From NCBI RefSeq assembly GCF_900107285.1, contig NZ_FNPK01000009.1, forward strand, positions 91,689-155,688: a stretch of DNA of 64,000 bases, read 5' to 3'. Source of the DNA: Acinetobacter kyonggiensis. Lineage in GTDB: Bacteria; Pseudomonadota; Gammaproteobacteria; Pseudomonadales; Moraxellaceae. The translations under genes and the position numbers were made by a program. The notes under the pieces are model-generated. The model saw only the letters and a program-made list of their open reading frames with translations, was not told where the DNA came from and ran no database searches. How positions within the stretch are numbered: the first letter of the stretch is position 1; the number at the start of each line of letters is the position of its first letter. Positions 19,815 to 28,686 of the stretch are shown one piece after another.

Positions 19815-20582
19815 ATGAACATTTCGCAAGCTGGAAATCATGATTTAGATCAATCGCAACAATTTTACCGTCAATATGGGACCAATGCCCTGTTACCCGA
19901 AATTCAATGGACTGAATTATTTAAACACAGCAAGTTGAATGACACCCATATTCAAGCTTTAAACACCTTGTACCAAAGTGCTGTACCCCTTGCATTACAA
20001 GTATTTGCCGATTTAAATTTTGATGTATTTACACCAGCAGCCCATAAACCACAAGGCTTAGGTCTATTTGAACGACTGGCTGAACAAGAAGATAAGTTGG
20101 TTCAATCCTTAAAGACTGAATCGAATGGCTTAAGTGATGCTGTACGTCATCAAATTTGGAGCATGTTACTCCGTGGTGGCGCCGTGCTGGTCTTTAAAGC
20201 ATGGCTTGGCAAGGTCAAAACCGATGAAAACTTATTAGATACCACACAATTTGACGAATTATCAGACCTGTTATTTATTAAAACCTCGCCTTTTGAACTG
20301 GCCCAGCACTTGGCTGTAAACGCCGATAATCGTGAAGATCATATTTTTCTCATGTATGGCAATGACATCTACCTAGACCATTTTAACAGCTTAGAAACTG
20401 CCGCTTTATTTGTCGACTTAGGTGTCTATGATGCTGCTTTTTTAAGCCTACGTGATGATAGTGTTGCCGAATACCTGAAAGAAAAATCCTATGTTTCTCA
20501 AGAACAAATTGATGATCTGCAATGCGCACTCAATCCATTATTTTGCACAGACCTCACACCTAAAAAAAGCTGGGTGATTTAG
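19815..20582 (+). CDS. Unknown 255-residue protein between crbS and crbR
   Basis: I do not recognise this protein. It is soluble, acidic and mostly helical, with no signal peptide, membrane segment or known catalytic motif. Visible blocks are YQSAVPLALQVFADLNFDVF (about 55-74), AVRHQIWSMLLRGGAVLVFKAWLG (about 110-133) and a C-terminal YLKEKSYVSQEQIDDL. The ATG at 19815 follows AGGAG at 7-bp spacing. The annotated frame can start at a TTG two codons earlier. Its position between the acetate kinase and its regulator suggests a link to that system, but it has its own upstream region and is convergent with crbR. Function remains open. Confidence 0.65.
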   Translation: MNISQAGNHDLDQSQQFYRQYGTNALLPEIQWTELFKHSKLNDTHIQALNTLYQSAVPLALQVFADLNFDVFTPAAHKPQGLGLFERLAEQEDKLVQSLKTESNGLSDAVRHQIWSMLLRGGAVLVFKAWLGKVKTDENLLDTTQFDELSDLLFIKTSPFELAQHLAVNADNREDHIFLMYGNDIYLDHFNSLETAALFVDLGVYDAAFLSLRDDSVAEYLKEKSYVSQEQIDDLQCALNPLFCTDLTPKKSWVI

Positions 20583-20626
20583 CTTAAATTTTTTCCTTGT
20601 TTAAATTGCAAAAATTTATCCCCATA

Positions 20627-20655
20627 AAAAAGGCACTTCCATGAAGTGCCTTTTT
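20627..20655. terminator. Bidirectional terminator between unknown gene and crbR
   Basis: A perfect 13-bp stem (AAAAAGGCACTTC with GAAGTGCCTTTTT) around a 3-nt loop, flanked by A and T runs, lies between the two convergent stops. Confidence 0.9.
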
Positions 20656-20679
20656 CTATTTCATACTGTGTTCAGAACA

Positions 20680-21339
20680 TTATATTTTCTTTTCTTCAAT
20701 ATTTAACGCACTAATAGCCAAGACCGCTTGCGTACGATTTTGTACACCCAATTTACGGAAAATTGCTGTGACATGCGCTTTAATCGTTGCTTCAGAAACA
20801 TCTAACTCGTAGGCGATCTGTTTATTTAACAACCCTTCCGCAACCATCATTAAAACGCGGAATTGTTGTGGCGTAAGTGATTGAATTCGTTCTGCCAATG
20901 CAGTTTCATCTGCCGCACGTGGATCAAAACTTAAATTCGCAGGTAAGTTGGGTGGTAGCCAAATTTCACCTTCCAGCACTTGGCGAATTGCCTCACCAAT
21001 ATGGCTTGGATGGGCTGATTTTGGAATATAACCCATCGCACCATGCGCAATCGCACGTTGAATGATTGAAACTTCTTCGTGTGCAGAAACGACAATAATC
21101 GGAATCGAAGGATATTGTGCACGCACATGAACCAAAGCGGAAAAGCCCGAAGCCCCCGGTAAATTCAGATCCAATAAAACCAAATCTGGTTCTGGTCCGT
21201 TATCTAAACGTTCATACAACTCATTTACTGCAGCTGTTTCATTAATTTGAGCTTGCGGTAAGCTATAACGAACTGCCTGAATTAAAGCATGACGAAATAA
21301 CGGATGATCATCAACGATTAAAATGTTCATAAGCGACAT
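20680..21339 (-). CDS. crbR: NarL/LuxR-type response regulator, CrbR-like
   Basis: The 219-residue regulator has an N-terminal receiver domain (acidic pocket D10-D11, phosphoacceptor Asp57 in LVLLDLNLPG, conserved Lys in YIPKSAHPS) and a C-terminal LuxR-type helix-turn-helix (LTPQQFRVLMMVAEGLLNKQIAYELDVSEATIKAHV). CrbR is the partner of CrbS and activates acs during acetate growth in Vibrio and Pseudomonas. The assignment rests on the domain type plus location between crbS and acs. The first ATG (21339) and an ATG three codons later are both possible starts. Neither has a strong ribosome site. Confidence 0.85.
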   Translation of the reverse strand: MSLMNILIVDDHPLFRHALIQAVRYSLPQAQINETAAVNELYERLDNGPEPDLVLLDLNLPGASGFSALVHVRAQYPSIPIIVVSAHEEVSIIQRAIAHGAMGYIPKSAHPSHIGEAIRQVLEGEIWLPPNLPANLSFDPRAADETALAERIQSLTPQQFRVLMMVAEGLLNKQIAYELDVSEATIKAHVTAIFRKLGVQNRTQAVLAISALNIEEKKI

Positions 21340-21704
21340 GAAAGATCTTGTGCACAGTGATGGCTATTCTAACCACACAATCATCGTTAAGGATATGCAG
21401 GAATCACTTTTTTTACGCGATATGCCATTATTTTATAAAAAAATTAGTTTTTTTTTAGTTTTTCCAAAAATCATCAAATCTAATCACATTTTGATATAAA
21501 TTTTATTCATGCAACGGAAATGCTTATTCAAATCCAATATAACTTTACTTTTCAAATAATTAAATCACCATTTTCGACCTCATGATTTTAAAAACTGTTA
21601 TATCTTAAAAACAGATAACCTATTTTTTTTTCTTTATTTTACAGCACCTTCTGCAATGTTGATAAATGAACACTATTCCGAGATTCAACCTAGGTTCTAC
21701 CTTC
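21340..21704. other. Divergent spacer between crbR and msuE-sfnG
   Basis: This A/T-rich region should carry both promoters. I looked for a -24/-12 (sigma-54) element, which drives sfn genes in Pseudomonas, and found no clear TGGC-N8-TTGC pair. Runs of T at 21427-21465 and 21621-21642 are notable. The repeat CTGTT/AACAG at about 21594-21613 could be an operator, but support is weak. Confidence 0.4.
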
Positions 21705-22439
21705 ATGACCATTCTTAATCAACAAAAACCGCTTAACATTGTCGCTGTATCAGGCGGTTTAAATAACCCATCTAAAACAGAAGCTTTAGTACAAGAAATT
21801 CTCAATGAATTAGGCGAAGCTACCCCCATTCATGTGCATTTTATTAAATTCAGTGAAATTGGTCATTTACTCGGGGGTGCCATTTACCGTAATCAATTGC
21901 CACAACGGGTACAAGATGACTTGGCTGCGGTTGAAGCTGCCGATGCCCTCATTGTAGGAACACCTGTTTATCGTGCTTCTTTTACGGGTCTTTTTAAGCA
22001 CTTTTTTGACTTTATTGAACAAACTGCGTTGGTTGATGTACCTGTTCTTTTAGCTGCATCGGGTGGTAGTGAACGTCATGCTTTGGTCCTTGAACATCAA
22101 TTACGTCCATTGTTTAGCTTCTTCCAAGCACAGACTTTACCAATTGGTGTCTATGCAACAGATAAAGATTTTACTCCTGAATACAGCATTCACAGTGCAT
22201 TCTTGCGTGACCGTATTACTTTGGCTGTCGCACGTGCATTGCCTATTTTGGAATGGGCACCAGCGAAAGGTCAACGTGCAGAAGTGGTGAAAGAAAAAAC
22301 TCAACTGGCCAACCAAAACTTGGGCATCAATACACAAATTGAGCAAGATGACGTTTTACCTTCTGCCGCAGTACCCAATTTAGATGCCGCAGAATCTCGT
22401 CTACATCATAAAAAAGCACCAAAGCCTCAAGTGGCCTAA
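21705..22439 (+). CDS. msuE: NAD(P)H-dependent FMN reductase, MsuE-type
   Basis: This flavodoxin-fold reductase supplies FMNH2 to a two-component monooxygenase. From the ATG at 21705 it has 244 residues. The N-terminus NIVAVSGGLNNPSKT is the phosphate-binding loop of the SsuE/MsuE group, and GTPVYRASFTGLFKHFFDF is the second flavin block. The frame opens 13 codons earlier (21666), but family members begin near the chosen ATG. It is directly upstream of sfnG (29-bp gap). The pair is the usual reductase-oxygenase couple for methanesulfonate or dimethylsulfone use during sulfate limitation. The roughly 60-residue charged tail is longer than in many members. Confidence 0.88.
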   Translation: MTILNQQKPLNIVAVSGGLNNPSKTEALVQEILNELGEATPIHVHFIKFSEIGHLLGGAIYRNQLPQRVQDDLAAVEAADALIVGTPVYRASFTGLFKHFFDFIEQTALVDVPVLLAASGGSERHALVLEHQLRPLFSFFQAQTLPIGVYATDKDFTPEYSIHSAFLRDRITLAVARALPILEWAPAKGQRAEVVKEKTQLANQNLGINTQIEQDDVLPSAAVPNLDAAESRLHHKKAPKPQVA

Positions 22440-22468
22440 GTGAATACATCCAGCGAGAGGGTATAGAT

Positions 22469-23581
22469 ATGATTCAACCAAATCAAAAGATTACTTTTGC
22501 CTATTGGGTTCCGAATGTCAGCGGTGGTTTGGTGGTCAGTAATATCACACAGCGCACAGATTGGAGCTATGAATATAACGTGCGTTTAGCACAAGCCGCA
22601 GAAAAAAGTGGTTTCGACTATGCCCTCACCCAAATTCGTTTTACTGCGGGTTATGGTGCGGACAATCAGCATGAATCTGTGAGTTTCAGCCACGGGCTAT
22701 TGGCAAAAACTGAAAAGCTGAAAGTGATTGCGGCAATTTTGCCAGGTCCTTGGAAACCCGCTTTAGCCGCAAAACAATTGGCCACCATTGACCATCTGAC
22801 TGAGGGTCGTATCGCAATTAATGTGGTGAGTGGTTGGTTCCGTGGCGAGTTCGATGCCATTGGTGAAGAATGGCCAGAACATGATCAACGCTATGTACGT
22901 TCTGAGGAATTTATCCGTTGTTTAAAAGGTGTTTGGACTGAAGATCATTTTAGTTTTGAGGGTAAATATTACCAATTTAAAGATTACAGCTTAAAGCCAA
23001 AACCAATGCAGAAACCGCATATCGAAATCTTTCAAGGAGGCAGCTCACGTGCTGCTCGTGATATGGCATCGCGTGTTTCCGATTGGTACTTTACCAATGG
23101 CAATACAACGGAGGAATTGAAAAAGCAAATTGATGACATTCGTGAAAAAGCCAAACTGAATGGTCATAAGGTCAAAATTGGCGTCAATGCCTTTATTATT
23201 GCCCGTGATACTGAAGAAGAAGCACAGGCAGTACTGCAAGAAATTGTTGATAAAGCCAATATTCAAGCGGTCAATGCATTTGGTAATGCCACACGTGAAG
23301 CGGGTGCCTCAACCACTGAAGGTGAAGGTAACTGGGCAAAATCAACCTTTGAAGATTTAGTCCAGTATAACGATGGCTTTAAAACCAATCTAATTGGCAC
23401 ACCGCAACAAATTGCAGAACGTATTGTTGCGTTAAAAAGTGTGGGAGTCGATTTGGTTCTGTCTGGCTTTTTACACTTTATTGAAGAGGTCGAATATTTT
23501 GGTCAGAAAGTTTTACCCTTGATTCGTGAACTTGAAGTAAAACAACAGCAACAACTTACAATTCAAGCGAAGTCAGCTTAA
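22469..23581 (+). CDS. sfnG: FMNH2-dependent dimethylsulfone monooxygenase
   Basis: SfnG oxidises dimethylsulfone to methanesulfinate with FMNH2 and oxygen, opening an organosulfur source. The 370-residue protein is a bacterial luciferase-like TIM barrel. Family blocks are FAYWVPNVSGGLVVSNI at the start, FDYALTQIRFTAGYG, LTEGRIAINVVSGWFRGEFDAIGEEWPEHDQRY and IEIFQGGSSRAARD. The ATG follows GAGAGGG. It is translated from the same operon as the FMN reductase upstream, and a strong terminator follows at 23628. Alkanesulfonate monooxygenases (SsuD, MsuD) are relatives, but the N-terminal PNVSGGLVVS pattern favours SfnG. Confidence 0.9.
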   Translation: MIQPNQKITFAYWVPNVSGGLVVSNITQRTDWSYEYNVRLAQAAEKSGFDYALTQIRFTAGYGADNQHESVSFSHGLLAKTEKLKVIAAILPGPWKPALAAKQLATIDHLTEGRIAINVVSGWFRGEFDAIGEEWPEHDQRYVRSEEFIRCLKGVWTEDHFSFEGKYYQFKDYSLKPKPMQKPHIEIFQGGSSRAARDMASRVSDWYFTNGNTTEELKKQIDDIREKAKLNGHKVKIGVNAFIIARDTEEEAQAVLQEIVDKANIQAVNAFGNATREAGASTTEGEGNWAKSTFEDLVQYNDGFKTNLIGTPQQIAERIVALKSVGVDLVLSGFLHFIEEVEYFGQKVLPLIRELEVKQQQQLTIQAKSA

Positions 23582-23627
23582 CCACGTGCGCACAGCATAA
23601 TAATAACAATAAAAGGTACTCTCCATT

Positions 23628-23658
23628 CCCCACAAGGCTCGGCTTGAGGGGATTTTTT
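23628..23658 (+). terminator. Intrinsic terminator of msuE-sfnG
   Basis: CCCCACAAG (23628-23636) pairs with CTTGAGGGG (23643-23651), apart from one A-A mismatch. ATTTTTT follows, on the sfnG strand. Confidence 0.88.
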
Positions 23659-23875
23659 ATGCACATTCAATTCAGTGTTCAATATTTATTTTTAAAAGGA
23701 ATAGACTTCTTTCATCCGTCATTTTGGGAGCAATACCAGCAGCTTGTAAAACCAAAATTTTAAAAATAGACTTTAGAAAATATTGAATTCATGCATGTGA
23801 CACACATAAGTTATTTGAAGGTATGAAAACCATTTTTTTTAAATATGCGATTCAGTTCATCGAATGCAAATAAAA

Positions 23876-23901
23876 ATACCGCCTGAGCCATCAGACGGTA
23901 T
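23876..23901 (-). terminator. Intrinsic terminator of acs
   Basis: On the minus strand ATACCGTCTGA pairs with TCAGGCGGTAT around a 4-nt loop and is followed by TTTTATT, 11 bases after the acs stop. Confidence 0.85.
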
Positions 23902-23912
23902 CAGTACACAAT

Positions 23913-25856
23913 TTATCTATTGGGGTGCACCGTGAGGATTAAAGCTTCGACCACTTGTGGCTCAGCCAAGGTGGAAGTATCGCCTAAACTATCTAACTCA
24001 TTGGCGGCAATTTTTCTTAAAATACGACGCATGATTTTACCAGAACGGGTTTTGGGCAAAGCAGGTGCCCAATGCAGTGCATCTGGTGTGGCAATCGGAC
24101 CCAAAATTTTACGTACCCAATCAACCAATTCTTTGCGTAATTCTTCTGATTCCTCTGTACCCGCTTGCAAAGTGACAAAAGAGCAAATCCCTTGTCCTTT
24201 AATCTCATGCGGCATACCCACCACAGCCGCTTCTGCAACAGCTTCATGGGCAACCAAGGCACTTTCGACTTCTGCTGTGCCTAAACGGTGTCCAGCGACA
24301 TTTAGTACATCGTCCACACGTCCTGTAATCCAGTAATAGCCATCTTTGTCACGCCGTGCGCCATCTCCAGTGAAATAAACACCCGGATAAGTTGAAAAAT
24401 AGGCTTCAATAAAACGCTCAGGATCGCCCCAAATGGTGCGCATTTGACCCGGCCAAGAATCCTTGATCACCAAGTTACCTTCGGCCTCACCTTCTAGTTC
24501 ATGACCTTCAGCATCGACAATGGCCGGTTGTATGCCAAACAAGGGACGCGTTGCAGACCCCGGTTTTAAATCCGTGGCTCCCGGTAAAGGGGAAATTAAA
24601 ATACCGCCTGTTTCCGTTTGCCACCATGTATCGACAACAGGACAGCGGCTTTCACCCACCACGGTATAGTACCAATTCCATGCCTCTGGATTAATGGGCT
24701 CACCCACCGATCCAATCAAACGTAGACTACTGCGGTCACTTTCCCGAACAAAGCGATCACCTTCACGCATCATGGCGCGAATGGCAGTCGGGGCGGTATA
24801 AAGGATGGTGACATTGTGCTTATCGACAATATGACCAGTACGTGCCCAAGTCGGATACTGCGGTACACCTTCAAACATCAGCGTGGTCGTACCATTGGAT
24901 AAAGGGCCATACAGGACATAAGAATGTCCAGTAATCCAGCCAACATCAGCGGTACACCAAAACACATCATCTTGTTTTAAATCGAAGACTTCACGGAACG
25001 TTGAATTCACATAGGTGAGATAGCCGCCTGTAGTATGCAATACACCTTTCGGTTTACCAGTTGAACCAGAGGTATACAGAATAAACAGTGGATCTTCTGC
25101 ATTCATCGGCTCCGGTGGGCAAACTTCATTGACCGACATGATTTCCATGTGATACCACAGGTCACGCCCTGCTTTTAACTCAACCGGATTGCCTGTACGA
25201 TGCACTACAATCACATTTTGAACCGATTCAGTGCCCTGAACTTGCAGTGCAGCATCGACATTTTCTTTCAGTGGAATGGGCTTACCGCCACGCATCCCTG
25301 AATCTGCGGTAATCACAATTTTGGCTTGACTGTCTTCAATTCGACTCGCCAAGGCATCGGGTGAGAAGCCACCAAAAACCACACAATGTACCGCCCCAAT
25401 TCGAGCACACGCCAACATTGAAATGGCCGCTTCAGAAACCATGGGCATATACAGTACGACACGGTCGCCTTTGCCCACACCGTGTTTCTTTAATACATTG
25501 GCAAAACGACAAGTTTCATCATGTAGTTCTTTAAAAGAAATAATTTTATGTCGTGAAGGATGATCGCCTTCCCAAATAATCGCAGGTTTATGCGGGTGTT
25601 CTTTTAAATGTCGATCTAAGCAATTGGCACTGAGGTTGAGCTGCCCATCAGCAAACCATTCGATTTTAAAGTTGTCTTTGTTAAAACTGGTATTTTTGAC
25701 TTGAGTAAAAGGTTTAATCCAATCCAGTTTATGGGCTTGTTCGGCCCAAAACTCATTTGGCTGATCAATGGATTGCTGATAACGCTCGAAATATTCAGAT
25801 TCTACAAGACGAGCAGTTTTTTTAAATTCTTCGGGTACAGGATAGATTTCTTTCAT
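23913..25856 (-). CDS. acs: Acetyl-CoA synthetase (AMP-forming)
   Basis: Acs converts acetate, ATP and CoA to acetyl-CoA through acetyl-AMP. The 647-residue length and motifs are canonical: P-loop [15 protein letters not shown] near 263, [10 protein letters not shown] near 411, the [20 protein letters not shown] hinge region near 490, and C-terminal [11 protein letters not shown] with the regulatory acetylation site Lys607. It stands alone on its strand, with a 289-bp upstream region shared with the divergent DUF805 gene. In other gammaproteobacteria acs is activated by CrbR, whose gene lies 2.6 kb away here. Control by CrbS/CrbR is therefore likely, but no binding site could be marked. Confidence 0.97.
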   Translation of the reverse strand: MKEIYPVPEEFKKTARLVESEYFERYQQSIDQPNEFWAEQAHKLDWIKPFTQVKNTSFNKDNFKIEWFADGQLNLSANCLDRHLKEHPHKPAIIWEGDHPSRHKIISFKELHDETCRFANVLKKHGVGKGDRVVLYMPMVSEAAISMLACARIGAVHCVVFGGFSPDALASRIEDSQAKIVITADSGMRGGKPIPLKENVDAALQVQGTESVQNVIVVHRTGNPVELKAGRDLWYHMEIMSVNEVCPPEPMNAEDPLFILYTSGSTGKPKGVLHTTGGYLTYVNSTFREVFDLKQDDVFWCTADVGWITGHSYVLYGPLSNGTTTLMFEGVPQYPTWARTGHIVDKHNVTILYTAPTAIRAMMREGDRFVRESDRSSLRLIGSVGEPINPEAWNWYYTVVGESRCPVVDTWWQTETGGILISPLPGATDLKPGSATRPLFGIQPAIVDAEGHELEGEAEGNLVIKDSWPGQMRTIWGDPERFIEAYFSTYPGVYFTGDGARRDKDGYYWITGRVDDVLNVAGHRLGTAEVESALVAHEAVAEAAVVGMPHEIKGQGICSFVTLQAGTEESEELRKELVDWVRKILGPIATPDALHWAPALPKTRSGKIMRRILRKIAANELDSLGDTSTLAEPQVVEALILTVHPNR

Positions 25857-26145
25857 TATTTACTTCCTTGATCTTATTCATCTCATCACGAGATGCTATG
25901 CCACGTTATTGATTTTATTCATTGCATATTCACAGTATGGCGATTATTTTTCAACCACTTCAATCATGCTTTGGTCGTAGTTTATTTATACAATTTAAAA
26001 CATAAACACCTTATCGTATTCAACAAAATAATCGTCTGATTCGTATCTGATCTGTTCTTTTAACCTTATAATTTAACCACAAGCTGCACTGACTACTTTA
26101 TCAAATACACGATTGTCTTAGCGCAGCCTTATTTTAGGAAAGTGT

Positions 26146-26727
26146 ATGAACCCGCAAGACTCAGCTCCTTTTTTTTCCAGACCTCAAGCAACGCGTAAAG
26201 ATAATCCTTTGTCACCGCAAGGTCGTTTTGGGCGTTTGAGTTCAATCGGCTGGTATGCTTTTGTCCATTTAGCAACCTTTTTAGCCACCATTGCCTTAAG
26301 CCTCACCTTGGGTATTTTTAATCTCAATACCCTGTCGATGGACAATCAGTTGGTCAATACATTAACGGGTATTGCGGGTCTAGGTTTTGTGGTGATTTTG
26401 CTGCTGTATCTCTATTTTTTAATGGTGATTACTGTGCGCCGTTTACATGACATGAACCGAAGTGGCTGGTTTATTTTATTGTTTATACTGCCCGTGCTGA
26501 ATATTTTGCTGGGCTTGTATTTACTATTAGGTTCAGGCACGGCAGATATCAACAGCTATGGTCTACCACGCGAAACACCCGTTTGGGAAAAAATCTTAGC
26601 GTGGCTGATGATTATTCTGATGTTACTCAGTTTTTTGGCTTCAAGCAGCATGCTGTCTTATATGCTTGGTGCAGGTGAATTAGACATGCCACAAAACGTC
26701 ATTCAAAAAGGCAGTGAATATTTTTAA
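26146..26727 (+). CDS. DUF805 family membrane protein
   Basis: The 193-residue protein has four membrane helices and the DUF805 pattern: GRFGRLSSIGWYAF after a short N-terminal tail, then VRRLHDMNRSGWFILLFILPVLN near 104-126 and GTADINSYGLPR. Family function is unknown. Some members are inhibitors or envelope-stress proteins. It is followed 111 bp later by the mscS gene in the same direction; cotranscription is possible. Confidence 0.85.
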   Translation: MNPQDSAPFFSRPQATRKDNPLSPQGRFGRLSSIGWYAFVHLATFLATIALSLTLGIFNLNTLSMDNQLVNTLTGIAGLGFVVILLLYLYFLMVITVRRLHDMNRSGWFILLFILPVLNILLGLYLLLGSGTADINSYGLPRETPVWEKILAWLMIILMLLSFLASSSMLSYMLGAGELDMPQNVIQKGSEYF

Positions 26728-26838
26728 AATACACACAGCATTTTTTCACAAAACTACAGCAAAAGCCCTGAGTTTTGGTTAAATTCCCCGTCAGTTTCAG
26801 GCAAAATACGCAACAATCAACCCAAACTCGGAAGTCCT

Positions 26839-27816
26839 GTGGCTGAACAAAATAATGCCTTGAGGGAAGTGACTCAAGGCACCTCTCAACTTCTACATGA
26901 AGCAACTGAGAAAACAGCAGAAACCGTCATCGCACATACCGCGAAATATAATGATGCCTATTCCACCATCGATAAATTTGTCGATGGATTTTGGGAACGT
27001 GTGCCTTATTTATGCATCGCCATCGTGGTTTTTAGTCTTTTTTTACTGTTGGTCAAAGTCTTTAAATTCTTTGTGCGTAAAACCTTAGCCGACCGCTCTT
27101 ATACTCGGCAGAACTTAGTTCTGGTGCTCAATCGCGTCGGTAGTTCTGTCATTATGTTCCTTGGTTTCCTAATTGCTATGGTGATTGCGATTCCAGGATT
27201 CACTCCCAGCCAGCTCATGAGCGCACTGGGTATTGGTTCGGTCGCCATCGGTTTTGCCTTCAAAGACATCTTCCAAAATTTGCTTTCCGGTATTCTAATT
27301 TTATTGAGTGAACCGTTCAAAATTGGTGATGACATTATTGTGTCAGGCATGGAAGGCACCGTTGAAGATATTCAAATTCGTGCCACCTATTTACGCTCAC
27401 CCGATGGTCGTCGTATCGTCATTCCAAATGCCACAGTCTATACCAGTCCAGTTACAGTCAATACCGCCTATCAACGTCGTCGCTGTGAATTTGTGGTCGG
27501 TATTGGTTATGAAGATGATATTCAAAAAGCCAAAAATATTATCATGGCCATTCTGGATCGAGATGTCAGCATCCTGAGCCAACCGGCATTTAGTGTCAAT
27601 GTCAGTGCACTGGCCGATTTTTCAATTAATCTGAATGTACGCTGGTGGGTCGATACTACGGAAACTGCGACCTCGACATCCATCAGTACCGTTCAAGAAC
27701 AAGTAATTCAAGCCTTTGCTGAACAGCACATTTCGATTCCTTACCCAGTACAGGAAGTCAAAGTGTATCGTGGTGATGCAGCCATACAGGACGATGCATC
27801 AGCTCGCGCTAAATAA
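26839..27816 (+). CDS. mscS: Small-conductance mechanosensitive channel, MscS family
   Basis: MscS channels open under membrane tension and protect against hypo-osmotic burst. The 325-residue protein has three membrane helices (about 55-78, 92-120 and 130-150). The pore helix region is ALGIGSVAIGFAFKDIFQNLLSGI and the beta domain starts at EPFKIGDDIIVSGMEGTVEDIQIRATYLR. The start is GTG with GGAAG upstream. An extra hydrophilic N-terminus of about 45 residues precedes the first helix. Its last 18 bp overlap the convergent rsmE gene, so no terminator separates the two. Confidence 0.9.
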   Translation: MAEQNNALREVTQGTSQLLHEATEKTAETVIAHTAKYNDAYSTIDKFVDGFWERVPYLCIAIVVFSLFLLLVKVFKFFVRKTLADRSYTRQNLVLVLNRVGSSVIMFLGFLIAMVIAIPGFTPSQLMSALGIGSVAIGFAFKDIFQNLLSGILILLSEPFKIGDDIIVSGMEGTVEDIQIRATYLRSPDGRRIVIPNATVYTSPVTVNTAYQRRRCEFVVGIGYEDDIQKAKNIIMAILDRDVSILSQPAFSVNVSALADFSINLNVRWWVDTTETATSTSISTVQEQVIQAFAEQHISIPYPVQEVKVYRGDAAIQDDASARAK

Positions 27817-28512
27817 GCGACCGAGCACATAAGAAATTACGGTTTCAGTACGCAAAATGCGGTTGCCTAAGCTGAATGCCTGGCAGCCGTTTTCTGTGAG
27901 CAAATCAATCTCATAAGGAATAAAACCGCCTTCAGGCCCAATCACAATCGTACAGGCATGCTCAATGGCAAATGGCATTTTGCGCTCTGCATAAGGATGT
28001 GCTACATAAGCAGGACAATCCGCTGTAATCAAACTGGGTAAGACATCTTCAACAAAAGGTCTAAAGCGTTTATAGATTTCAATCTGCGGGGCAACCGTAT
28101 CCCCTGCTTGTTCCAGACCAAGCGTCACATATTGATCCAATTGTTGCAAAAATGGCGTTTGCCAATAACTTTTATCCACCCGATAACTGTGCAAAAGAAT
28201 TATTTTTTCTACCCCTAAGGTGACACTATCCATCATTAAACGGCGCAGAACTTTGGGGCGTGGCATGGCTAAAATTAAAGTCACGGGTAATTTTGCTGGA
28301 ACCGCTTCAATTTGAATCGGTTTAAGTTTGACTGCTTGTTCAGTCACTTCGACAATTTCGGTCAAGTAACGCTGCCCTTCTCGAATGCCAACTTTGAGAC
28401 AGTCACCGACTTGCACATTCACATGCTGTTTTAAATGCTCAAGCTGACGTTTCGATGTAATCGACCAAAGCTCGGATTCGGTTTGGCGTGGGTCTAACAG
28501 GACGATATTCAT
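27799..28512 (-). CDS. rsmE: 16S rRNA (uracil1498-N3)-methyltransferase
   Basis: RsmE methylates N3 of U1498 in 16S rRNA with S-adenosylmethionine. The 237-residue protein is a SPOUT-class enzyme. The C-terminal knot carries VIGPEGGFIPYEIDLL and ALSLGNRILRTETV-like (FSLGNRILRTETVISYVLG) motifs, and the N-terminal PUA-like part starts MNIVLLDPRQ. The ATG at 28512 (GGA five bases upstream) is preferred over a TTG at 28521. The 3' end overlaps mscS by 18 bp on the opposite strand. Confidence 0.93.
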   Translation of the reverse strand: MNIVLLDPRQTESELWSITSKRQLEHLKQHVNVQVGDCLKVGIREGQRYLTEIVEVTEQAVKLKPIQIEAVPAKLPVTLILAMPRPKVLRRLMMDSVTLGVEKIILLHSYRVDKSYWQTPFLQQLDQYVTLGLEQAGDTVAPQIEIYKRFRPFVEDVLPSLITADCPAYVAHPYAERKMPFAIEHACTIVIGPEGGFIPYEIDLLTENGCQAFSLGNRILRTETVISYVLGRLFSAS

Positions 28513-28686
28513 AAAATCCAAACAAGATAAAAAAATAGGCGCATAGACATATTCAGCTACCGCACAGGATTTTGCTACCTTGCGAAGCAGTGCTTCTCAT
28601 CTTTTAAAAGTAGGAAAGACCTACACGAAAAAATAAGAACCTAGCCAGACTTTTGAAGTCGTGAGTAATGTGATCTCAAATTGTTT

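Larger units (their letters stand above)
23582..23912. other. Convergent spacer between sfnG and acs, terminators at both ends
   Basis: Apart from the two terminators listed separately (23628-23658 and 23876-23901), the 200 bases between them are A/T-rich and show no gene or repeat that I can support. Confidence 0.6.

Noticed and set aside
21340..21704. Sigma-54 promoter for msuE-sfnG
   Set aside because: No TGGC-N8-TTGC pair with the right spacing was found on the plus strand.
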